Shown here: positions 43,261 to 51,966 of the stretch, one piece after another
Layout of the letters: each line of letters begins with the position of its first letter
How positions within the stretch are numbered: position 1 is the first letter of the stretch
Assembly (NCBI RefSeq): GCF_003719335.1
Contig: NZ_RIAS01000018.1
Location: 62,001 to 126,000 of the forward strand
Source: Paenibacillus amylolyticus
GTDB lineage: Bacteria; Bacillota; Bacilli; Paenibacillales; Paenibacillaceae
DNA length: 64,000 nt
Direction: 5' to 3'
Position numbers and translations under genes: made by a program
The notes under the pieces: generated by a model
What the model saw: the letters and a program-made list of their open reading frames with translations, nothing else
Told to the model about the DNA's origin: nothing
The model's database searches: none

Positions 43261-44226
43261 CTATTCCCCCACTCTCTTCAGAAGCTTTTGTACAAGGAGG
43301 TTGGAACCCAGCATCAGACCGAACAACACCGTTGCAATGGCAGACGCATAACCCATTTCGAAGCGGATCGTTCCATAATCCATCAAGTGAGTGACGATCG
43401 TATGCGCACCATACTGCACACTTGGGAAACCGGCCAGCGCCGTAGCGACTTCGGCAACCGCCAAAGATGCTGTAATCTGAATGACCGCACCAAACATCAG
43501 CTGAGGCCGCATCGAAGGCAGCGTAATGTACCATAGTTCCTGCCAGCGATTTTGTACCCCATCGATTGCTCCTGCTTCATACAGCGTACGATCCACGGTT
43601 TGCAAACCGGCAATGAACGCGAGGAAACTGGTTCCCAAGCTGAGCCACAGCTGCACAAGCATGATGATTGCCAGCATATATTTCGGATCTTGTAGCCACA
43701 GGATCGGCTCATAAAGAATGCCTGTTTTCATCAAGAAACCATTCATAATGCCGTACGAATCTCCCGAGAAAATAATTTGCCAAATAAAGAACACATTTCC
43801 CGAAATTGAAGGTGCAAAAAAGATCAGGGTCATAAAGGCTCTCACCTTGGGATTCAACTCATTGATCAGCCATGCGAATACAAAACAAGCGATGTAACTG
43901 ATTGGGCCGGTGACCACCGAGAAAATAATTGTATTTTTGAGACCGATCAAGAACACATCATCATTCCAAAGCAGCTTGGAGTAATTCTCCCAGCCGACCC
44001 ATTGCGGAAACTCCAGCATATTGAAGTTGGTAAAGCTGAAGAAAATGGATATGATGACGGGAAACACTGTAAATAGTAAAAACAACAACATATACGGAGA
44101 TAATAGAACATAAAGATGTTTATCCCGCTTCATATCTCTGACAAAGAGTTCCCATTTCCCCGGCATGCCGGCAGGCGTGCGCTTGGGCTGAGAACCGGTT
44201 TTGTTCACCATTTCTGTCTTTTGCAA
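43261..44226 (-). CDS. CUT1 sugar ABC permease, MalF type (first pair)
   Basis: This 321-residue permease has a basic, proline-rich N-terminal tail of about 40 residues, then LYVLLSPYMLLFLLFTVFPV. The EAA loop is LYEAGAIDGVQNRWQELWYI, in which the usual Ala-Ala is replaced by Ala-Gly. The final helices follow. Translation starts at a TTG with GGGAGGG six bases upstream. It lies 12 bases after the giant binding protein. The odd EAA loop is a small deviation worth noting when modelling the ATPase contact. Confidence 0.88.
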   Translation of the reverse strand: MQKTEMVNKTGSQPKRTPAGMPGKWELFVRDMKRDKHLYVLLSPYMLLFLLFTVFPVIISIFFSFTNFNMLEFPQWVGWENYSKLLWNDDVFLIGLKNTIIFSVVTGPISYIACFVFAWLINELNPKVRAFMTLIFFAPSISGNVFFIWQIIFSGDSYGIMNGFLMKTGILYEPILWLQDPKYMLAIIMLVQLWLSLGTSFLAFIAGLQTVDRTLYEAGAIDGVQNRWQELWYITLPSMRPQLMFGAVIQITASLAVAEVATALAGFPSVQYGAHTIVTHLMDYGTIRFEMGYASAIATVLFGLMLGSNLLVQKLLKRVGE

Positions 44227-44238
44227 AAGAGTCCCTCC

Positions 44239-47151
44239 CTAGCGCATTCCGTCCAATTTAAACTCTTTTCGTTTCTGCTGAATTTCGTAGTTAATTTCCT
44301 GCACATAATCGTAGATGGCATCCGTGGAATTGGTACCGTTATTCACGACCTCACGCAAGGCATTGTCCAGATGGCGACCTGTAAAGTAACCTCCAGGAAC
44401 CTCCGGAACACCCTGCACCCACTCCCACTGTTCTTCCAAACTGCGGTAATCGCGGATTGGCCAAGGCAACTCCTGTAATGCTTCGATGTTGGCTGTCGGA
44501 TATCGCGCCGCAGCTCCCATCAGACCTTCCATTTCCCGTCCGAATCGAACCTGCGCATCCTTACTAACCCACCATTTCATGAATTCCCATGCGGCATCCT
44601 TATGTTTGGATTGTTTCAGCATGACTGTCGCCGTGCCACCACTAGCCACATCCCGTTTGATGCTTCCGTCCTTCTGCTTGATTCCTGGAACCGGAATGAA
44701 CTCCCATAGTCCTTTAATCTCTGGCGCAGATACAGACAAATAGTTGTAGAAAGTGTAATCCATAATGCCCACTGGCATTTCACCTGTTCTAAAACGCATC
44801 GGGAAATCAAACGTTAGTGGAAGCTTATAGCTGGTATAAAAATCCGTCCATTCTTTGAATGCTTCCAGTCCCGTTTCCGTATCCATACCACTTTTCGCAC
44901 CATGGTCTAGATAGAATGAACCGCCCATTTGATAGAGCAGCATCGCATAGGCCCGGTTCACTTCGAGTACCGGTACACCCGTAGTTTGAGCAAGCGGCAG
45001 TGCCATTTCCATGTTGTGCTTCTGCAGCACCGGGATCATGGCATACACATCCTCCCACGTCTGCGGCGGCTCCAAATCAAGCTGTTCCAATATATCTTTC
45101 CGGTAAAATAACATGTTGAAGATTTGCTGTTCCGGCAGCGCAAATACTTGATCCTCAAATTGATAAGGAACCATGGCACTGGCCCTGAACTGTTTAATCA
45201 ACTCGTGATACCCCGGATACGTCGACAGATCCTCTGCCGCATGCCGCATCCCGAAGTTAACCGGCACATCATTGCCTACTTGCATCGCCACATCCGGCCC
45301 TTCTCCTGCAAGCGACGCACGAAGCAACACGTCGGCATTGACCAGCTTGAGATTGACGCTAATGCCTGTCAGCGGCGTAAACGTATCATCAATCATCGCT
45401 TTTAATACCTGCGCCTGGTCGCGGCCTGTACCAATCCAGACGGTAACGGATTTATCTTCATCCGCTGTGCTACCGATGGTGTCGTAATCTTCGAAGAAAG
45501 AATGGAAGAAAGACGAAACCTCATGCCCTGCTTTGCGGAAGGCCGAATCATTTGCTTTTGGCAACTTCTCATTAGGAGAAGCTAAGAGCAGATAGTCAAT
45601 TTCCAGCGGTTGCTCCCGTACTTCCAGCAGCCAAGAACCGACACTTCCGACGTTAATTTTGAATTGAGACAATCGCTTCTGAACCGTTTCCGGTTTGTCG
45701 GCAAGATCAGCCAGTTGATAAGCTGTTTTATTCAAAATCGCGGTTTTATCACTCTTTTCTCCTGTTAGACGAATTAGTTCTTCAGAGACCGCATTCAAAA
45801 TGTCACTTTGCTTATGAAAAACATCCACCATATCTGGAATTTGCTTCTCTAATTGATAATCGCGATACGGGTCAGGCACATTGCCTGTGATCATCAGAAT
45901 TTTTCGATACATCGCATTGATCTCAAGCACACTGGCTTCAACCTGACGGATCAAAGGCGCAATGGCTCCAAGACTGACCTCAAGCCGCAAATCATGTTTT
46001 CCTTTGGTTAAATAAAATAAATACGGCTCTTCTTCGTTACCAAGCACATGCATCTGCCAATCCGAATCATAGAAGAATGGAACCTGCATCATCTCTTTGA
46101 ATGGCGTTTGGTTATCAATCTGCAGCGAGCGCGTGGAGTAAATGCCTCTCAGCAATTCCTGTCTGCCTTTGATCGCAATTTTATATAAGCCATCCTCCGG
46201 TACATCCATTTCCCATGCAATCCATTGCCCCGGTACTCGCCAGTTGTTTCCACCAATGGTGTTCATTCTGATTTTAGAAACATCATACGGTTCTGTTGAT
46301 GTGCTGGATCGATCTGTAATCGGATACAATGTCGGTGATGATTTGTATGCGGCCTGCTCCCCTTGAACTTTGATCAAGTGCCCGCTGGTTTCCGCGTATC
46401 CCTTCGATTCGTACTCCTGCTTCAGTTCAGCATAGGAAGGCGGTTCTTCGTAATGATGCAGCTTGATCGAATCAATAACCATAGGTTCCCGGGTCGATAC
46501 AAGCTTTATGGAGTGTTTCCCTGCTGAAAAATAAAACTGGTACGGCTCTTCATAATAGCCTTCTTTATCTCTCAGGATGGACTCCTGCCACATCGGTGCT
46601 TCGATCTGACGCGGACGCAGGTCATTGCCTCTGTTGTCCTGCTCAATTTCGGATTTTTCATTGACCCAAACCCGATGAAAGCTCATGTTGCGTGCACTGT
46701 TGAAAGGGATCTCTCCATCAATCCATAACTCACGTTCGATGGCAGAGCTCTTTCCTTGAATCGGGTAATAGCGCAACGTCATGTGATACATGCCGGATTC
46801 CGGAACATCTACATCCCATTGCACGGAACCACTTTCCTCAGTTCGTATAAACTTGCCCGTTTCGCCGCCGAGTTCCGTGATCATCTCCGGTTTCATTCCT
46901 TCAGCAGCTGTGTAATCTGCTCCCTGAATGACAATTTCACTGGAAGGCCGCTTCTCGTTCTGGTATTGCTGCAGATAATAATCATAGCTACCCTCCGCAG
47001 CAGACTCCGATATCGGCATCACACGGCTCGGATCTGATGTTCGATTTCCGGTTTTCGAACTACCGCTTGCACCGGAACTGAATATCGCATACACCACGAC
47101 GAGCATTACCATGACGACAACAATCGTCACTCGGGATAATGTGAATTTCAC
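44239..47151 (-). CDS. Giant membrane-anchored sugar-binding protein with two N-terminal repeat modules
   Basis: This protein of about 970 residues has an uncleaved-looking N-terminal membrane helix (VTIVVVMVMLVVVYAIFSSG, residues 7-26). Two tandem modules follow, roughly residues 95-260 and 290-430. They share WDVDVPESGMYHMTL against WEMDVPEDGLYKIAI, the D-x-x-x-P-F turn, and YQFYFSAGKHSIKLV against YLFYLTKGKHDLRLE. They look like beta-sandwich carbohydrate-binding units. A helical linker leads to a full SBP_bac_1 domain (SVTVWIGTGRDQAQVLKAMI, then GEGPDVAMQVGNDVPVNFGM, and DAAWEFMKWWVSKDAQVRFG near the end). It starts at a GTG, eight bases after AAGGAGG. It lacks a lipobox, unlike the two neighbouring binding proteins. 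It should hold substrate near permease pair one. Confidence 0.85.
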   Translation of the reverse strand: MKFTLSRVTIVVVMVMLVVVYAIFSSGASGSSKTGNRTSDPSRVMPISESAAEGSYDYYLQQYQNEKRPSSEIVIQGADYTAAEGMKPEMITELGGETGKFIRTEESGSVQWDVDVPESGMYHMTLRYYPIQGKSSAIERELWIDGEIPFNSARNMSFHRVWVNEKSEIEQDNRGNDLRPRQIEAPMWQESILRDKEGYYEEPYQFYFSAGKHSIKLVSTREPMVIDSIKLHHYEEPPSYAELKQEYESKGYAETSGHLIKVQGEQAAYKSSPTLYPITDRSSTSTEPYDVSKIRMNTIGGNNWRVPGQWIAWEMDVPEDGLYKIAIKGRQELLRGIYSTRSLQIDNQTPFKEMMQVPFFYDSDWQMHVLGNEEEPYLFYLTKGKHDLRLEVSLGAIAPLIRQVEASVLEINAMYRKILMITGNVPDPYRDYQLEKQIPDMVDVFHKQSDILNAVSEELIRLTGEKSDKTAILNKTAYQLADLADKPETVQKRLSQFKINVGSVGSWLLEVREQPLEIDYLLLASPNEKLPKANDSAFRKAGHEVSSFFHSFFEDYDTIGSTADEDKSVTVWIGTGRDQAQVLKAMIDDTFTPLTGISVNLKLVNADVLLRASLAGEGPDVAMQVGNDVPVNFGMRHAAEDLSTYPGYHELIKQFRASAMVPYQFEDQVFALPEQQIFNMLFYRKDILEQLDLEPPQTWEDVYAMIPVLQKHNMEMALPLAQTTGVPVLEVNRAYAMLLYQMGGSFYLDHGAKSGMDTETGLEAFKEWTDFYTSYKLPLTFDFPMRFRTGEMPVGIMDYTFYNYLSVSAPEIKGLWEFIPVPGIKQKDGSIKRDVASGGTATVMLKQSKHKDAAWEFMKWWVSKDAQVRFGREMEGLMGAAARYPTANIEALQELPWPIRDYRSLEEQWEWVQGVPEVPGGYFTGRHLDNALREVVNNGTNSTDAIYDYVQEINYEIQQKRKEFKLDGMR

Positions 47152-47195
47152 CCAATGCCCCTCCTTTAACTGACTCTGGTAAACGTAATGAGATG

Positions 47196-47247
47196 GACGG
47201 CCCACAAATTTGTTTCCCGGCTAACCGAGAACAGCAATGAGGCCGTC
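47196..47247 (-). promoter_or_regulatory. Hairpin between second binding protein and giant binding protein
   Basis: GACGGCC and GGCCGTC form a perfect 7-bp stem around a 38-base loop in the spacer of the transport operon, without a U-run. Such a structure can protect the upstream binding-protein message from decay and raise its level over the permeases. Confidence 0.4.
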
Positions 47248-47259
47248 AACTTATATCCA

Positions 47260-48669
47260 TTATTTTTTCTTGTCTTGCTCTCCGCTTAATACTTTTTTCG
47301 CTGCAGCTTGAGCTGGTGCAATAACTTGTGCAATACCTGTGGAAGGTGTAATTTCACCTTTAACAAATTTCTCGGTTACGCTGTCCAATTGCTCTTTGAT
47401 GCCCAGACCGCCAAAGCGTCCGCCAAACAAGCGTTGTACCTTACCATCATCATTCATCGCATTCGCGATTGAAGTTTCATCCGGTAAAATATTTTCAAGA
47501 GACAGTCTGCGGTTATCCTGCCAGTTATCAAAGTCTTGCAGATCTTCCCAGATCTTGACGATCACATCTGCATCCTTTACACCTTTCGGAATAACATAAG
47601 CTGCCGTCTGACCGAATGGTTCATAATAAGACTTCGCTTTAGGACCCTTCGGCATATAAACATATCCCCACTCATCCTTCAGCTTATCTACAATCCGGCC
47701 TTCAACCTCCCAGAGTCCACCGGGATACATTGCAATCGTGCCTTCTCCGAAATATTTGGCTGGATCTTCCCAGTCGTTGCCCCCGTTGGCTTTGATCACT
47801 TTATGCTCGGTGTACAGGCTATGCAGGAAGTTAAGCGCTTCCATAGCTTCGGGAGAATTAAACGTCACTTTGCCTGACTGCTCATCGTATAATTTGCCGC
47901 CGTTGCTCGCAATTAGCATTTCTGAAAGCACATAATGTGCTCCAGCGAGACCGTATTGATCCATTTTACCGTCGCCATTGCGATCAACGGTTAGCTTTTT
48001 GGCTGCATCCAGCATCGTATTCCAGTTCCAGTTATCCTCATCCATTAACTGCTGTGGGTCTTTCAATCCCGCTTCCTTGAAAATCCGTTTGTTATAGAAC
48101 AAGCCGCTGTCATTCGGTGAATACCAGCTTTCGAGACCATACACCTTGTCTCCACCAAAGCGCATCGAGTCCACAACATCCTTCTCTACTCGAGTGTCTT
48201 TGAGATAATCATCCAGCGGGGTCAGGAATCCGCCCTGCATTAGTCCCCAGATGAAACCATCTGGAATACGGACAATTTCCGCAAAAGGTTCGTTCGCAAG
48301 CACGGAGGAAGACAGTTTTTCAGAAGTAGACCAGTATTCGGTGTTCAAATACTTTATTTTCACGTTATACTTTTCTTCCACCATTTTGATCCGCTCACGT
48401 GCCAGTTCATCTGACTCTGAATCCCCTTTGGGAGTGGCGTCCCACCAGTGAGATATGCGAATGACCCGTCCGTTCAAATCAGGAGCTGGCACAGCCTCTT
48501 CCTTCTCTTCTTCCTTGGCAGGTGTGGTGTTCGTCTCCGTCTCAGCTGGTTTAGTCGCAACAGGTTCGGCTGGTTTGTCATTAGAACCACTACATGCAGA
48601 CAAAAGCATAATCAAAGCGGCAAACAAAACGATGAACATGATTTGGTTAGAAATCAATTTTTTCAACAT
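47260..48669 (-). CDS. Sugar-binding lipoprotein (paralogue 2)
   Basis: This 469-residue lipoprotein has lipobox IMLLSAC with the lipidated Cys at about residue 26, followed by a Pro/Thr/Glu-rich linker. The SBP_bac_1 domain includes RISHWWDATPKGDSESDELA, DSGLFYNKRIFKEAGLKDPQ and MYPGGLWEVEGRI. A calcium-loop-like DRNGDGKMDQYG occurs in mid-protein. By eye roughly three quarters of the residues match the paralogue 31 bases upstream. GGGAGG lies before the ATG. It should capture the same class of oligosaccharide. Confidence 0.9.
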   Translation of the reverse strand: MLKKLISNQIMFIVLFAALIMLLSACSGSNDKPAEPVATKPAETETNTTPAKEEEKEEAVPAPDLNGRVIRISHWWDATPKGDSESDELARERIKMVEEKYNVKIKYLNTEYWSTSEKLSSSVLANEPFAEIVRIPDGFIWGLMQGGFLTPLDDYLKDTRVEKDVVDSMRFGGDKVYGLESWYSPNDSGLFYNKRIFKEAGLKDPQQLMDEDNWNWNTMLDAAKKLTVDRNGDGKMDQYGLAGAHYVLSEMLIASNGGKLYDEQSGKVTFNSPEAMEALNFLHSLYTEHKVIKANGGNDWEDPAKYFGEGTIAMYPGGLWEVEGRIVDKLKDEWGYVYMPKGPKAKSYYEPFGQTAAYVIPKGVKDADVIVKIWEDLQDFDNWQDNRRLSLENILPDETSIANAMNDDGKVQRLFGGRFGGLGIKEQLDSVTEKFVKGEITPSTGIAQVIAPAQAAAKKVLSGEQDKKK

Positions 48670-48700
48670 GGGTTGCCTCCCTTAAGTAAATGATTTTACT

Positions 48701-50092
48701 TCACTTGCTTTTTTCGCCCTTCAGTACTTTCTGAATTCCTGCCTGTGCAGGTCCGATGACCTGAGCAACACCTGTAGATGGAGTCACTTCACCTTTCACA
48801 AACTTTTCGGTTACACTGCCGAGAGCTTCCTTAACACCTAATCCTCCAGCACGAGCACCGTATACACGTTCAACCTGACCATTGTCATTCATCGCGTTAG
48901 CAATTGAAGCTTCGTCAGGCAAAATGTTTTCTAACCACAGACGGTGATTATCCTGCCAGTTGTCAAAGTCCTGAAGCTCTTCCCAAATTTTCACGATGAT
49001 ATCGGCATCCTTCACACCCTTGGGAATAACAAAACTTTCTGTACTGTTGACTGTATCCAGATACGTTTTTGCTTTTGGACCTTTAGGCATGTAAACATAA
49101 CCCCAGTCGTCTTTTAACTTATCCAGAATACGACCTTCTACTTCCCATAATCCGCCAGGGTACATCGCAATGCTGCCTTCTGAGAAAAACTTGGATGGAT
49201 CTTCCCAATCATTACCGGCGTTAACCTTCACAACTTTGTGGTCGTTGTACAGACTATACAAAAAGTTAAGCGCTTCCAAAGATTCGGGTGAATCAAACGC
49301 TGCCTTCTGCGTTGCCTCGTCATACATCTTGCCGCCGTTACTTCCAATCAGCATTTCATGAAGTACGTAATACGCGCCCGACAGGCCATACTGATCCATC
49401 TTGCCGTCACCGTTTTTATCCACGGTTAGCTTCTTGGCCGCATCCAGCATCGTATCCCAGTTCCAGTTATCCTCCTCCAGCAATTGCTGCGGGTCTTTCA
49501 AACCAGCTTCCTTGAATATTCGTTTGTTGTAAAACATTCCGCTGTCATTCGGGGTATACCAACCCGTCAGCCCGTATACTTTATCACTGCCGAATCGCAT
49601 CGAATCGATGACATCGGGCTTGATCTGTGTATCCTTCAGATAATCATCCAATGGTGTGAGGAATCCCCCCTGCATGAGACCCCAAATATTGCCGTCAGGC
49701 ACACGTACAATCTCTGCAAAAGGTTCATTTGCCATCACGGATGAAGAAATTTTCTCGGACGTTGCTCCGTAATCTGTATTCAAATAGGAAATTTTAACGT
49801 TGTATTTCTCTTCTACATTTTTGATACGTTCACGAGCGCGTTCATCTGCCTCCGAATCTCCTTTGGGAGATGCATCCCACCAGTTCGATATACGGATTGC
49901 TCTGCCGTTCAAATCTACCTTAGGCTCCTGTTTTTCCTCTACAGGTTCGACTGCCGCTTCTTTGTTTTTATCCGCTGGTGGCTGAGTCGCCGTGTCAGAT
50001 GGTGTACCTCCACCACTGCAACCAGCAATAATGGTTACCAGTAAGGTGAATATCACCAACAGGCTGAACCTCTTCTTTCTCACAAACTTCAT
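48701..50092 (-). CDS. Sugar-binding lipoprotein (paralogue 1)
   Basis: This 463-residue lipoprotein has lipobox ITIIAGC with Cys near residue 25. It shares with paralogue 2 the sequence RISNWWDASPKGDSEADERA, DSGMFYNKRIFKEAGLKDPQ, MYPGGLWEVEGRILDKL and a calcium-loop-like DKNGDGKMDQYG. Differences cluster in the 330-350 region (TYLDTVNSTESF against SYYEPFGQTAAY) and the C-terminus, which line the binding cleft in this fold, so the two may prefer different oligosaccharides. It is the first gene of the operon, behind a good promoter and 5' region of about 190 bases. Confidence 0.9.
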   Translation of the reverse strand: MKFVRKKRFSLLVIFTLLVTIIAGCSGGGTPSDTATQPPADKNKEAAVEPVEEKQEPKVDLNGRAIRISNWWDASPKGDSEADERARERIKNVEEKYNVKISYLNTDYGATSEKISSSVMANEPFAEIVRVPDGNIWGLMQGGFLTPLDDYLKDTQIKPDVIDSMRFGSDKVYGLTGWYTPNDSGMFYNKRIFKEAGLKDPQQLLEEDNWNWDTMLDAAKKLTVDKNGDGKMDQYGLSGAYYVLHEMLIGSNGGKMYDEATQKAAFDSPESLEALNFLYSLYNDHKVVKVNAGNDWEDPSKFFSEGSIAMYPGGLWEVEGRILDKLKDDWGYVYMPKGPKAKTYLDTVNSTESFVIPKGVKDADIIVKIWEELQDFDNWQDNHRLWLENILPDEASIANAMNDNGQVERVYGARAGGLGVKEALGSVTEKFVKGEVTPSTGVAQVIGPAQAGIQKVLKGEKSK

Positions 50093-50228
50093 CTTTCACA
50101 CGCTCCCCCTCAAAGTTAGATAAAGATGAATCAAGCTTGCAGCATGCTTGGATGACTTCCTCGAATGACTTAACTCATCACAAGGCTGTCACGGATGGGA
50201 ACTTGAAAACCTGCCTTCCCCCTGCAAC

Positions 50229-50242
50229 AGAAAGCGCTTACT
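50229..50242 (-). promoter_or_regulatory. Catabolite-control (cre) box
   Basis: AGAAAGCGCTTACT matches the CcpA site TGWAARCGYTWWCW at all but its first base. It lies downstream of the promoter inside the leader of the binding-protein operon, a position at which CcpA acts as a roadblock to transcription. Confidence 0.6.
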
Positions 50243-50258
50243 AAGTTGTCAGGAGATA

Positions 50259-50288
50259 ATGAAACGGATTTCATGAAACCCATTTCAT
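50259..50288 (-). promoter_or_regulatory. Tandem operator-like repeats next to the -10 box
   Basis: The sequence reads ATGAAACGGATTTC followed directly by ATGAAACCCATTTC and AT, so two 14-base direct repeats overlap into two ATGAAA-N4-TTTCAT palindromes. Their edge touches the -10 box. A dimeric repressor binding here would cover the transcription start. Confidence 0.6.
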
Positions 50289-50316
50289 TATAGTATCATG
50301 AAAAGCTTTGGGTCAA
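50287..50316 (-). promoter_or_regulatory. Sigma-A promoter of the 50-kb transport operon
   Basis: On the minus strand TTGACC (-35, 50311-50316) and TATAAT (-10, 50287-50292) are separated by 18 bases, a near-consensus pair. The first gene starts at 50092, giving a leader of about 190 bases. The 404-base stretch 50093-50496 holds this promoter, the operator, the cre box and the terminator of the acetamidase gene, with no reading frame of note. Confidence 0.65.
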
Positions 50317-50410
50317 TACATATTCTGTTATTATTTAGAATATTTTGATCACCACTATTTCATTCCGCACAATTTCAGGAAAACATAACACTTAAAGGGG
50401 ATAAATCTTC

Positions 50411-50450
50411 AAAACCCTCTAACATCAGACTAAATGACATCGTAGAGGGC
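50411..50450 (-). terminator. Terminator of the acetamidase gene
   Basis: GCCCTCTA at 50443-50450 pairs with TAGAGGG at 50415-50421 on the minus strand, followed by TTTTGAAG. The stem is 7 bp with a 21-base loop. Confidence 0.65.
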
Positions 50451-50496
50451 TTCATATAATCTGGTTTAGCAGAATGCAAATTTTTCAGAGTTGCCG

Positions 50497-51444
50497 CTAG
50501 TTTGAATCACTTATAAAAGCATCGTGGGGCAAAAAGGCATGCACGCCTTTCACACCATTCACAATTTGCGTGATACGCAGATCAATCACTGCGCTTCCCA
50601 GCGCAATCGCTTCTACCCGCTCCAGGCCATATAACTCGCCCATCAGGCCCAACATGCCATCCAACGCTTGAACCGTTGCTTCATTCAAGTCCTCATCAAA
50701 ACCAAAGGTAATCCATCCAGAAGGCGTATGCGCACGTGGATTGGTCAGCTTTATATCATCTGTGACATTCACTGTGATATCTACAAGCTCCATGGCACAT
50801 TCAATCGCCTGACAGCTGACTTCCCCATCCCCTTGCCGTGCATGACCATCACCAATCGCCAGATAACCCCCATCTACAGGAACAGGCAGATATAACTTAC
50901 TTCCCTGTACTAGTTCCTTGCAGTCGATGTTCCCTCCACAATATCGCGGCGGCCATGTCGTATGAATCCCTCCTGATTCTGGCGGCATGCCCACGACACC
51001 CATGAATGGATTTAAGGATACGCTGTATGACTTGTCCCGTACCTCACAAGAGCCACTCATCGCATGTCGATCAAGTGTCCAATTTAGAGACAGTTCTTCG
51101 ACCTCTGTTAGATGCAATTTCTGATTCTGCCAGTTGGGATATCCACCCGCGGAAGTAAACCCGTAACTGCCTGGTATAATCTCATTGAAAATGATCTCGA
51201 GTGTCTTTCCCTGCTTCGCCTCTTCAATATAGATTGGGCCGATTAAGGCGTGCCCTCCATCTTTTTCACCTTGTCGTGGAAAAGGTTTGATCCGTTTCGC
51301 ATAACTTACTCCCGTGCCCCAACCTGCGTCCAGCGTCTGAAAACGTATGGAATCACCTGACTTGATCTTTAAAATCGGCGTAACCACATTGGAGAATGAA
51401 CCAATCAGATTTTCCTGAGCCAATGTAATCGTATGAATACTCAC
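50497..51444 (-). CDS. Acetamidase/formamidase family protein
   Basis: This 315-residue amidase of the FmdA/AmdA family is recognised by the start TITLAQENLIGSFSNVVTPI, the stretch FQTLDAGWGTG, GGYPNWQNQKLHLTE, and the metal-centred motif GDGHARQGDGEVSCQAIECA near the middle. These enzymes hydrolyse short aliphatic amides with release of ammonia. There is no signal peptide. It starts with a GTG that overlaps the stop of the DinB gene upstream by four bases, so the two are translationally coupled. The pairing of an amidase with a DinB-fold protein is not one I can explain. Confidence 0.85.
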   Translation of the reverse strand: MSIHTITLAQENLIGSFSNVVTPILKIKSGDSIRFQTLDAGWGTGVSYAKRIKPFPRQGEKDGGHALIGPIYIEEAKQGKTLEIIFNEIIPGSYGFTSAGGYPNWQNQKLHLTEVEELSLNWTLDRHAMSGSCEVRDKSYSVSLNPFMGVVGMPPESGGIHTTWPPRYCGGNIDCKELVQGSKLYLPVPVDGGYLAIGDGHARQGDGEVSCQAIECAMELVDITVNVTDDIKLTNPRAHTPSGWITFGFDEDLNEATVQALDGMLGLMGELYGLERVEAIALGSAVIDLRITQIVNGVKGVHAFLPHDAFISDSN

Positions 51445-51929
51445 AACAATCCCTCCCCGGCCAGATATTGTTTTAACGGCTCCATATGATGCTGGTCATG
51501 CCATATAAAATCTTTAAGGTATTGGGGAATGTAAAATACATTATCTTTGTTCTCTGGATCCACATATCGTTGATAAAGCTGTTCCTCCGATAACCCTCGA
51601 ATATCATTCATAATTTTGTGACGGTAAGTGATCGCCTTGTCGACAATTTCGGACGGCTCTGTGCGGTTCCCGTACTCCACAGCTTTGCGATTAAACTCAT
51701 CAAAATCCAGAAGCTTCAACGTAATCTGCTGATTCAGGGCAATCTTCTCAATCGCTTCCTTGTAAAAATATCGATCCCATAACATCATATGGCTTACGAT
51801 GGATTTGATCGTCCACTTTCCTTTTTCTAGACTGGAATTCCAGGTCTTTTCTTCGAGACGACTCAACGTTTTGACAAATAGCGTCCATTCTTCAAAAGCT
51901 TGAAGCAAATGTTCCATTTCTTTATTCAC
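51441..51929 (-). CDS. DinB-family protein
   Basis: This 162-residue four-helix-bundle protein starts at the GTG at 51929, nine bases after AAGGGGG; an upstream in-frame start adds 24 residues of poor quality. His residues in SIVSHMMLWDRYFYKEAIEK and WHDQHHMEPLKQYL form the expected metal site. DinB proteins bind a divalent metal and some act as thiol-transferases or hydrolases. It overlaps the acetamidase gene by four bases. Its specific role is unknown. Confidence 0.82.
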   Translation of the reverse strand: MNKEMEHLLQAFEEWTLFVKTLSRLEEKTWNSSLEKGKWTIKSIVSHMMLWDRYFYKEAIEKIALNQQITLKLLDFDEFNRKAVEYGNRTEPSEIVDKAITYRHKIMNDIRGLSEEQLYQRYVDPENKDNVFYIPQYLKDFIWHDQHHMEPLKQYLAGEGLL

Positions 51930-51966
51930 AACAAATTTCCCCCTTCTCTTTGTAGAAGATGAATCA

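Noticed and set aside
50497..51929. Acetamidase plus DinB as a toxin-antitoxin pair
   Set aside because: The overlap suggested coupling, but both match housekeeping-type enzyme families and neither resembles a toxin or antitoxin.
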